DNA from: an uncultured Bacteroidota bacterium
GTDB taxonomy: Bacteria; Bacteroidota; Bacteroidia; Chitinophagales; Saprospiraceae
Assembly: GCA_937926185.1 (NCBI GenBank)
Contig: CALEYM010000107.1
Location: 1-13,071 of the forward strand
DNA: 13,071 nt
Reading direction: 5' to 3'
A program made the position numbers and the translations under genes. This document shows positions 1 to 6,195 of this stretch, in pieces. Numbering within the stretch: position 1 is the first letter of the stretch; every line of letters starts with the position of its first letter. The notes beneath the pieces were generated by a model, which saw only the letters and a list, made by a program, of their open reading frames with translations, made no database searches and was not told the origin of the DNA.

Positions 1-75
1 GTAGATCACAAAGATGTGGTTTTTGGGTTTATACCGGAAAACGAACGCTCGCTGGTGAAGATCGCCATTGCCTGA
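1..75 (+). CDS. Possible C-terminal end of a gene entering from the left edge
   Basis: The plus strand is open from base 1 in frame 1 and stops at TGA 73-75, giving 24 residues that end FGFIPENERSLVKIAIA. The composition is protein-like, with alternating hydrophobic and charged residues. The stop lies just outside the point, near base 93, where recognisable homology of the minus-strand caspase remnant ends, so this could be the neighbouring gene against which casp1 was truncated. The stretch is so short that an open frame by chance is quite possible. No family can be assigned. Confidence 0.25.
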   Translation, partial: VDHKDVVFGFIPENERSLVKIAIA

Positions 76-609
76 AGCTTGTTGGACGGGAGGGCAAATT
101 GTTTAGCCAGGTTGAGAGTTGTCGCCTGCGGCCAGCCGTCCGGCGTGGCAGGCGTCTGAGATCATTAACACCCGGGCTTTGTTCTGTAAAGACAGCGTGC
201 TGACAATCTCCTGCAGGAGCGTGCCGCCGGCATAATATACCGTGGGCGGAGCATCCCAGCAGAGCAGGAAGCCCGGCTGATCGAACAATTTTGATTCGGT
301 GTCGCCGTGGCCGCTAAAGAATATAATGGCCTGTTCATCTTCCAGGCACTGCTGCATCAAAGCCGTGAAAGCCATGGCCACGCGGGCCTGGGTGGCTTTT
401 TCATTGAGCAATAGCTGGATGTTTTCCGGCGGCACACTCCCGCCTGCCGCACTTTGGAGCCAGGCCGCAAACGCTTCCGCATCGCGGTGGGCGAATTGCA
501 GGTCGGGGATGGCGGGGTCCTGGTAGTCGGAGATACCGATGACCACCGCTCTTGTGGAGTTTGATCCCGAGGACTTGGGACGAAGTTCGGAGTTCGAAGA
601 GGCGAGGGG

Positions 610-654
610 CATAGCCATCAGGTTAAGGCCTCGGAGAGGCCCAACGTTTGTAGA
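610..654. repeat. Left 45-bp inverted-repeat arm
   Basis: This arm is the reverse complement of 782-826 with 44 of 45 positions matching; the single difference is GGCCC versus GGCTC. It carries hairpin unit 1 (625-654), whose core GGCCTC-GGA-GAGGC is followed by CCAACGTTTGTAGA. Confidence 0.9.
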
Positions 655-678
655 ATGAGTCGTTGAGCACCCACGTTG

Positions 679-757
679 GGCCTCGGAGAGGCCTAACATT
701 TGTAAAATGTGTCGTTGACGATCACGCAAATCACAAACGTTAGGCCTCTCCGAGGCC
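679..757. repeat. Inner pair of inverted hairpin units
   Basis: Unit 2 (679-706) and unit 3 (732-757) are inverted copies of the same core, GGCCTCGGAGAGGCCTAAC followed by a TTTGT-rich tail. Unit 2 is also a direct repeat of unit 1: 627-666 and 679-718 match at 36 of 40 positions, including the shared tail GTCGTTGA. The order of units is therefore forward, forward, reverse, reverse. Confidence 0.85.
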
Positions 758-781
758 CTGCGACTTGTTACCGATAAATGC

Positions 782-826
782 TCTACAAACGTTGAGCCTC
801 TCCGAGGCCTTAACCTGATGGCTATG
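782..826. repeat. Right 45-bp inverted-repeat arm
   Basis: This arm pairs with 610-654 at 44 of 45 positions and contains hairpin unit 4 in inverted orientation. Together the two arms could fold the 217-bp stretch 610-826 into a cruciform or a strong RNA hairpin. Confidence 0.9.
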
Positions 827-966
827 GGAGCAGGGAGGAGAGATAAAAGGCGGCCCGAAATCCTTGAGTTGATGGCTACGGTGGCGAGGGGCGCCACGCC
901 TTTTTCCTGGGCCGGGAGCGTGTCGGCGAGGAGGAGCAATAGTGGTAGTAATAGTTTGGTTTTCAT

Positions 967-983
967 ACGTTTGCGCTGGGTTT
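967..983 (-). promoter_or_regulatory. Conserved leader immediately upstream of casp1
   Basis: The 17 bases before the casp1 ATG (read AAACCCAGCGCAAACGT on the minus strand) are identical to the 17 bases before the casp3 ATG (6134-6150). Identity continues into both signal-peptide coding regions. This supports ATG 966 and ATG 6133 as the true starts and shows that the leader was duplicated with the gene. Whether it acts as a translation element is unknown; it has no clear Shine-Dalgarno core. Confidence 0.6.
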
Positions 984-1011
984 TGTTTTTGTATTTTGAC
1001 TCTTATGATTT

Positions 1012-3501
1012 TCAATCCTTCTCTCCCTCCGGCATATATTTTTTCATCAGAGCCTTAAAAGCCGCGGATTGGTTTAGTGGATATAAGTCCAAATCAGTGG
1101 ATATAGACCAATAAACGCCTGGAAATTTTATTAAGGTCCGGTCTAACCACTCCAAGGCCTCTTTTTCCAGTCCGGCAAGGGCATAAAGACAGGCAACGTT
1201 TTGATATGCCATTCCATTTTCAGGATTCTCCTGGATAAACCGGTTGATGATCTGCTCCATGGCTACCCGGCCGTGCAGTACGTATTCCGCCCTGCCGACA
1301 TAGTTCATGATTATCGGGTTTGAAAAATTTGGGTAATAATCTATGATCTGTTGGTATGTCATTTCTGCATCTGCCCGCCTGCCTTTGGCCAGGTAAAAAT
1401 CGCCCAGAAGACGGTAAGCATAACCTACAGATAGCGAATCGTCAGCTGCCAGGCGGATGGCATGCTTATACGTGGCCTCGGCCAGCGAATCCTGATGCAA
1501 AATCTGGTACCCAAAACCTAGAAACAAACAGGCGCTGGCATTTCCCGGTGTTATTTCCAATCTTTTCTGGTTTACCAGAATCATTTTACCCCATTCACTT
1601 CTGATGAAATAAATCCAAGCAAGATTTACATATGTATTTTCAGATTTTCCTTCAGACCTTTTTTCTGCTTCCAGCAGAATGGCTTCAGCCGCATCGATCC
1701 GGCCAAGCTTCCATAATACATTGCCCAATTGGTTATAGTAAAACACTGGTACAGCGTTTGAGTCTGCCCGGATGAGTGCCTGCACACTTTGCACATACTT
1801 TTCTAAAAAGTGTATATACTTTTTATAGTTCCCAGCGTAACCATAATGTAACCCTAAAAAAATGTACGTAGGAAGAAAAGTGGAGTCTAGCGACATCGAT
1901 TTTTCCAGGTACCTTTTGCTTTCATTGCCAGCACCATCAATATTATTATATGCATTACCGACAAAAAAATGCGCGGCTGCACTTCTGGGAGACAATTCAA
2001 TTGCCTTCTTCCCATACTGAATAGCGTACTCAAAATTATAGTTGACGAAAGTAAAGTTCATTGCCATCTCCAAATAAATGTACGCTGCAGTAGAATCGAG
2101 TTGCAGCCCTTTCTGCAACTTACTCATATAAAGTTCATTTAGCGAATCTGCCGGCCAATCGGGATAGTTTTCCGCACGGTATGTCTTGGCCTCGAAATAG
2201 CATTGCTTGGCTTTCAGGTGCTTGTATAGAAAATGCCCATCACCCAACAGTTCAATCGCACGGGCGATGTAGGTATGAATGTGATCAAATACAAAAGGGC
2301 GGGAAATGGCATCGCTCACCACCTGCGGGTCGGTCTTCAACAATTTATTCGTCACCTGCTGGCTCTCATCCAGCAACGCCGCGGCAAAGTTGCGCGTCAT
2401 CAGGCCGTGCAGGGGTTCCAGTTCCGGCTCACGGATGAGGCGTTCGTAGTAATCATTGGCGGATTTCCCCTTTGGTTCCAGCAATTCCTTGCGCTCCAGG
2501 GCGGCATTGAAGGCAGCGTAGAGTTCCAGAATGCTCGAATCGGCCCGGGCCAGCACCCAGGTTTCCATGCCGCGGGGGTCGATTGGGTCGAGGGAGGGTT
2601 GGGTGTCGGATTTGCCGACTTTGATCCGAGCGAGGGTAGGAGCGTCCACGCGGGCCACGCGGGCCAGTTTATCGCCCACGGTAAAAGGGAATTGCGGGTG
2701 CGGCGCTGTTTCTTCGGGCACATGATCTTCCAGGTAGTTTTCCAGTTCCACCAGCGTGACCAGATCGTCCTCATTGCGGTCGGCCAGTCCGTAGAGGCCG
2801 TCGGTGAGGTGGTAAGAAAAACAGCCCCGGCCCCCGCCCCACTGCGTGCCTTCGAGGCTGAATTCGTTGGGCTGGCAGGACAGAATTTTCACTTCGTTGG
2901 CGAACTGCCTGGCCAGATTCTGGGTGGTGGCTTGCGGGCCGCCCACCTCGCTGCCGGCCAGCCGACCGGCGTGGCAGGCGTCGGTGATCATCAGTACGCG
3001 GGCTTTGTTTTGCAGCGAGAGCGTAGAAACGATCTCCTGCACCATGCCCAGTTGCAGGGTGCCGCCGGCGTAGTACACCGTGGCCGGGGCGTCCCAACAC
3101 AACAAAAAACCCGGCTGGCTGACGGTGATACGCTCCACGTCGCCGTGGCCGCTGAAGTAGATGATTGCCTCATCGTCTGCTTTCGACCGTTGCATCAGGG
3201 CTGTGAGCGCCATGGCAACCTGGGCCTGGGTGGCTTTTTCGTTGAGCAACAACTGAATATTTTCCGGTGGAACGCTGCCACCCGCGGGGCTTTGCAACCA
3301 GGCAGCGAAAGCCTCGGCGTCGCGGTGGGCGAATTGCAGGTCGGGGATGGCGGGGTCCTGGTAGTCGGAAATGCCGACGACGACGGCGCGAGTGGTGCCT
3401 ACGACTTTGGATTGGGGAGAAGGGAACAGAGATGCTCCACGCTGCTGGGCAAGGAGCGGGAGGGTAATGAAGAGTGAGATGAAAAAGAGGATGTTTTTCA
3501 T
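1012..3501 (-). CDS. Secreted caspase-like protease with C-terminal TPR repeats (casp2)
   Basis: The product is 829 aa. The start at 3501 was chosen because it opens a signal peptide (MKNILFFISLFITLPLLAQQ); the longer frame adds 39 residues that overlap casp3 and look non-coding. Residues about 37-265 are a caspase/metacaspase-type (peptidase C14) fold with catalytic His119 in IYFSGHGD and Cys176 in TDACHAG, and the conserved SCQPNEFSLEG stretch (208-218) that in such folds lines the substrate pocket. DRNEDDLVTLVE (241-252) fits an EF-hand-like calcium loop. Residues about 300-440 form a helical domain shared with casp3 and casp4. Residues about 450-800 are TPR-like repeats, for example 508-541 and the pair near YQNVACLYALAGLEKEALEWL. 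The C-terminus is lysine-rich (KKYMPEGEKD). It is predicted to act outside the cytoplasm, cleaving protein substrates after TPR-mediated recognition; the substrate is unknown. It follows casp3 by 10 bp and precedes casp1 by 45 bp, so co-transcription is likely. Confidence 0.9.
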   Translation of the reverse strand: MKNILFFISLFITLPLLAQQRGASLFPSPQSKVVGTTRAVVVGISDYQDPAIPDLQFAHRDAEAFAAWLQSPAGGSVPPENIQLLLNEKATQAQVAMALTALMQRSKADDEAIIYFSGHGDVERITVSQPGFLLCWDAPATVYYAGGTLQLGMVQEIVSTLSLQNKARVLMITDACHAGRLAGSEVGGPQATTQNLARQFANEVKILSCQPNEFSLEGTQWGGGRGCFSYHLTDGLYGLADRNEDDLVTLVELENYLEDHVPEETAPHPQFPFTVGDKLARVARVDAPTLARIKVGKSDTQPSLDPIDPRGMETWVLARADSSILELYAAFNAALERKELLEPKGKSANDYYERLIREPELEPLHGLMTRNFAAALLDESQQVTNKLLKTDPQVVSDAISRPFVFDHIHTYIARAIELLGDGHFLYKHLKAKQCYFEAKTYRAENYPDWPADSLNELYMSKLQKGLQLDSTAAYIYLEMAMNFTFVNYNFEYAIQYGKKAIELSPRSAAAHFFVGNAYNNIDGAGNESKRYLEKSMSLDSTFLPTYIFLGLHYGYAGNYKKYIHFLEKYVQSVQALIRADSNAVPVFYYNQLGNVLWKLGRIDAAEAILLEAEKRSEGKSENTYVNLAWIYFIRSEWGKMILVNQKRLEITPGNASACLFLGFGYQILHQDSLAEATYKHAIRLAADDSLSVGYAYRLLGDFYLAKGRRADAEMTYQQIIDYYPNFSNPIIMNYVGRAEYVLHGRVAMEQIINRFIQENPENGMAYQNVACLYALAGLEKEALEWLDRTLIKFPGVYWSISTDLDLYPLNQSAAFKALMKKYMPEGEKD

Positions 3502-3511
3502 GCCGCGGAAA

Positions 3512-6133
3512 TTAGTCTTTTGAATAATCCGTGTACGGCGGGCTCCACCGCTTTTCCCATGCCTGGAATTCCGGCAGATGTCGCAGAGGGTCGAGGAAGG
3601 GGTCTTTGACGGTGCCAAAAAGATATTGAGCGGGAGAGGGCTTCCATCCTGAATGTTCTGCCATCAACAGGTGCCGTATAGCTTGCTCAGGTTCATTTAT
3701 CTGGGCACAAGCAACTGCCAGATTGTAATGAAACCCGGATTCATTTTTTGCTTCAGATAATGCTTCAACGATCGCATCGTTCAGGTCAGCGATTCTTCCC
3801 AAGCGGTGCAATGCGATGATCTTGAACATGACATTCCGATCATCTTTTGCTCCTTTTTTTTCTACTGTTTCCAGGTATTGCAGGAGGCTGTCGAACTCCA
3901 AAGCTGCTTCAGATAATCTGCCGAGTTGCAAAAGCACCTCGCCTTTTTCAAAAAACAATTCCTGAGAGGTGCTTTTCAGGTTTTGCAACACTTCCCACGA
4001 GAGGGACGGTTTACCTGACTTTCTATGTGCAATCGAAATGAGAAGGCAGGCTTGCCAGTAATAAGCGGGGTCCATGCCTTCGAACCACTTGACTCCCAAT
4101 TCTTTGGAATAATAGTCCAGGGCTTTTTCTTTATCATTTTTATAGTAGAAAAAAAGCGTACCCAATGAGCGGAACCACCAATGGGGGTATAGATGTTCGG
4201 GAAATCTTTTCAAGGTTGACATGGTCATGTCAAAATTACCCATATCGAAATAGGTAAGATGGAGATTAGAACTCATAATTATGCTTGGTTTTCCCAATCT
4301 CCTTTCTCCCGCAAGCAGTGCTTTTTCGGCTTCTCTGTACCGGCGCAGTTGCCATAGCAGGTTTCCGGTCAGATTCCATTCAAAAGCCATCACGGATGAG
4401 GAGTCAACGGCTGCCTTTCGGCGCACAATCTCCACAGCTTTCTCCTGAAGCGGTTTGACTTCACCGGAGCGCCCCAGCGAATGCAACAGGGAAGACATTG
4501 CCCAATATGGCTCGACAAAATCGGAATCTAATTGAATTGACTTGTTCAACAGGTTGTATGCTCTCAAAGTGTCGAGCGGCACATGGTTAGCTAAAAGATT
4601 ACCGATCGAATAATACCAAAATGCCCAATTGGGCGCTATTTCTGTTAATCTTTTTTCGTAATGATACAGACTATCGAAAGTCGCCAGCCTCGCTGCACGA
4701 AGCAACAAGTAAGGAGCGTCGGGGACATAGGATAGTCCTGTGGAAATGAATGCGCGCAGGAAGAGGGGGATAGAATCGGCAGGCAAACTGGGATATTTTT
4801 CGTGCGAGAAAGTAATGTACCGGAAAAAGTTTTCTTTCGCTTTAAGGCTCCGGTAGTAATAATGGGTTGGTCCCAGCAATCCGGCGGCCCGGGCCATGTT
4901 TTCGGGGATATAGTCCCAATTAACTTGCCTTCTCCAAATGTTGTCAATGATGGAAGGGCTGGTTTTCATATACTTGTTTAAAATCTGCTGCCCATCGTCC
5001 ATCAATGCCGCAGCGTAGTTCCGGCGAAGGTATGGGTGAAGGGGCGCTATGCCCGGCTCCTGCATCAGGCGGTTATAAAATTCTTCGGCGCAATTTCCGG
5101 CCGGTTCCAAAAAACGCTTTTCTTTTAAGGCTTTTTGAAAAGCGTAAAACAGCTCAACGATGGAGGTATCCGTTTTGGCCAGGGTTTCCTGCACCAATCC
5201 CCGTTGTTCGATACCGGAAAAACTGGCAAACGGAGTGGACTCGCCTATTCTGATCTTATCCAATAAACCTGCTGCAACTTTCGCCACCGTAGCTTTTTTG
5301 TCTCCTGTTACGATAGGTATTTGAGAAACCGGCATCACTTCTTTTGTAACGTTGTTCTGCAGATAATGCGCAATTTCCAGCAAGGTGATGTATCCGTTGC
5401 TGTCCAGGTCTGCCATACCGTACAGTCCATTGACAAGGTAGAAAGAAAAGACGCCCCTTCCGTTGCCCCATTGTTCTCCTTCGACGGAATACTCATCGGC
5501 CTGACAGGACAGGATTTTTTGCTCACCGGCGAATTGTTTGATGAGGTTGGCGTTGGTTAGTTGCGTACCGATGACGTTACTGGCAGCCAGCTTGCCGGCC
5601 CGGCAGGCATCAGCCACCACCAGTACGTTCGCATTTTTCTCTATGGAAAGTGTCGTCACGACCTGTTTGAGAATGTCAACCGGCAACGCACCGGCGAGGG
5701 AAACATGGGCGGGTGAATCCCATAAAAGAAGATAGCCAAGTTGGTTCAACAACCTTGCTTCCATTTCGCCATGACCGCTAAAATAGATGACCACCCGGTC
5801 GCCCTCCCTTGTTTCTTCGATAAGCCAATTCATCAGTGCCAGCGATACCCGGCCAACGGTAGCTTTTTCGTTTGTCAACAGGATGATGTTGTCTTCCGGC
5901 ACACTGCCGCCCCCAGGGCTTCGTAGCCATTCGGCAAATGCCTCCGCATCCCGGTGCGCGTATTGCAGGTCGGGGATGGCGGGGTCCTGATAGTCAGAGA
6001 TGCCGATGACCACCGCTCTGATTACGGATTGTGGATTGAGGGATTGCGGATTGAGGGGCGCGACGCCTTTTTGCTGGGCCGGGAGGGCGCCGGCAAGGAG
6101 GAGCAGTAGCGGTAGTAATAATTGGGTTTTCAT
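3512..6133 (-). CDS. Secreted caspase-like protease with C-terminal TPR repeats (casp3)
   Basis: The product is 873 aa. The start at 6133 is supported by the signal peptide MKTQLLLPLLLLLAGALPAQQ and by the leader shared with casp1. An alternative ATG at 6199 would overlap the casp4 stop as ATGA but adds only basic residues encoded by a simple repeat. The caspase domain spans about 38-270, with His121 in IYFSGHGEME and Cys177 in ADACRAG; the usual DACHAG histidine is arginine here, which is not the catalytic one. DLDSNGYITLLE (242-253) is a textbook EF-hand loop, better than those of its paralogs. The middle domain (LEPAG to LKAKENFF) and TPR-like repeats follow. The linker after the signal peptide is built from a 15-bp tandem repeat (NPQSLNPQS). 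It is the most divergent of the array, so it probably has a distinct specificity. The gap from casp4 is 62 bp. Confidence 0.9.
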   Translation of the reverse strand: MKTQLLLPLLLLLAGALPAQQKGVAPLNPQSLNPQSVIRAVVIGISDYQDPAIPDLQYAHRDAEAFAEWLRSPGGGSVPEDNIILLTNEKATVGRVSLALMNWLIEETREGDRVVIYFSGHGEMEARLLNQLGYLLLWDSPAHVSLAGALPVDILKQVVTTLSIEKNANVLVVADACRAGKLAASNVIGTQLTNANLIKQFAGEQKILSCQADEYSVEGEQWGNGRGVFSFYLVNGLYGMADLDSNGYITLLEIAHYLQNNVTKEVMPVSQIPIVTGDKKATVAKVAAGLLDKIRIGESTPFASFSGIEQRGLVQETLAKTDTSIVELFYAFQKALKEKRFLEPAGNCAEEFYNRLMQEPGIAPLHPYLRRNYAAALMDDGQQILNKYMKTSPSIIDNIWRRQVNWDYIPENMARAAGLLGPTHYYYRSLKAKENFFRYITFSHEKYPSLPADSIPLFLRAFISTGLSYVPDAPYLLLRAARLATFDSLYHYEKRLTEIAPNWAFWYYSIGNLLANHVPLDTLRAYNLLNKSIQLDSDFVEPYWAMSSLLHSLGRSGEVKPLQEKAVEIVRRKAAVDSSSVMAFEWNLTGNLLWQLRRYREAEKALLAGERRLGKPSIIMSSNLHLTYFDMGNFDMTMSTLKRFPEHLYPHWWFRSLGTLFFYYKNDKEKALDYYSKELGVKWFEGMDPAYYWQACLLISIAHRKSGKPSLSWEVLQNLKSTSQELFFEKGEVLLQLGRLSEAALEFDSLLQYLETVEKKGAKDDRNVMFKIIALHRLGRIADLNDAIVEALSEAKNESGFHYNLAVACAQINEPEQAIRHLLMAEHSGWKPSPAQYLFGTVKDPFLDPLRHLPEFQAWEKRWSPPYTDYSKD
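5375..5410 (-). other. EF-hand-like calcium-binding loop in casp3
   Basis: The twelve residues DLDSNGYITLLE place D, D, N, Y, T and E at loop positions 1, 3, 5, 7, 9 and 12, with glycine at 6 and isoleucine at 8, as in canonical EF-hand loops. The equivalent loop in casp2 and casp4 is DRNEDDLVTLVE, with Asp at position 6. Caspase-like proteins are known to be calcium-responsive in some metacaspases, but binding here is inferred. Confidence 0.6.
6026..6055. repeat. 15-bp tandem repeat in the casp3 linker
   Basis: GGATTGTGGATTGAG (6026-6040) is followed directly by GGATTGCGGATTGAG (6041-6055), with one mismatch. It encodes NPQSLNPQS on the minus strand, between the signal peptide and the caspase domain. 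The unit is a multiple of three, so copy-number change would keep the frame. Confidence 0.85.
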
Positions 6134-6150
6134 ACGTTTGCGCTGGGTTT
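6134..6150 (-). promoter_or_regulatory. Conserved leader immediately upstream of casp3
   Basis: The sequence is identical over 17 bases to the casp1 leader at 967-983, directly before the ATG. Identity stops upstream of it, where a different A-rich word repeat begins in each gap. Function is unproven; it mainly marks a duplicated segment boundary. Confidence 0.55.
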
Positions 6151-6195
6151 GAAAACTTTTACATTTTATATTTTGCCTTTTACATTTTGCCTTTT
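6151..6195. repeat. Low-complexity word repeat between casp4 and casp3
   Basis: CTTTTACATTTT occurs at 6156-6167 and again at 6177-6188, interleaved with ATTTTGCC words. This fills the gap between the casp4 stop and the casp3 leader. No terminator-like GC stem is visible, so transcription probably reads through. Confidence 0.6.

Larger units (their letters stand above)
601..892. mobile_element. MITE-like palindromic insertion with 10-bp flanking duplication
   Basis: The perfect 10-bp direct repeat GGCGAGGGGC occurs at 601-610 and 883-892 and encloses 272 bp. The enclosed ends are degenerate inverted repeats: TAGCCATCAGGTTAAGG from 612 and, on the other strand, TAGCCATCAACTCAAGG from about 880, matching at 14 of 17. 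Inside are the 45-bp arms and four hairpin units described separately. Removing 272 bp plus one 10-bp copy removes 282 bp, exactly 94 codons, and rejoins the linker as GVAPLA-SSNSELRP. That matches the length and style of the casp3 and casp4 linkers. The simplest reading is a non-coding mobile element that inserted into casp1 and duplicated its target. No transposase is encoded, so any enzyme would act in trans. The exact outer ends are uncertain, because the strongest inverted repeats end at 826, not 882. Confidence 0.65.
93..966 (-). pseudogene. Degenerate secreted caspase-like protein (casp1), truncated and frameshifted
   Basis: The start ATG is at 966 and begins a signal peptide (MKTKLLLPLLLLL, then LPAQ). 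The caspase (peptidase C14) domain follows after an unusually long linker: TRAVVIGISDYQDPAIPDL, the catalytic histidine in FFSGHGD and the catalytic cysteine in SDACHAG. The in-frame stop is at 103-105, shortly after GRLAAG. A +1 shift restores homology as TTLNLAKQFA (casp2 has TTQNLARQFA), ending near base 93. Against casp2 the DNA lacks 20 bp between CTTGC and GGCCAGCC, which explains the frameshift. The rest of the caspase domain, the EF-hand-like loop, the middle domain and all TPRs are missing. A 272-bp palindromic element sits in frame in the linker (611-882). It is the last gene of the array, 45 bp after casp2. A secreted 287-aa product containing the catalytic dyad could still be made, but the missing second half of the fold makes activity unlikely. 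Confidence 0.85.

Noticed and set aside
610..826. CRISPR array
   Set aside because: The repeats are inverted in pairs with unequal spacing and contain hairpins; there are only four units and no cas genes.
2233..3477. Long plus-strand open frame (414 codons) opposite casp2
   Set aside because: It lies antisense to the strongly conserved caspase coding sequence and mirrors its GC-rich codon pattern. Similar antisense frames occur opposite casp4, and the translation shows no recognisable domain.
3502..3618. Longer N-terminus for casp2 (and similarly for casp3 to 6334 and casp4 to 8910)
   Set aside because: The extensions overlap the preceding gene or promoter and precede clear signal peptides, which must be at the N-terminus to function.
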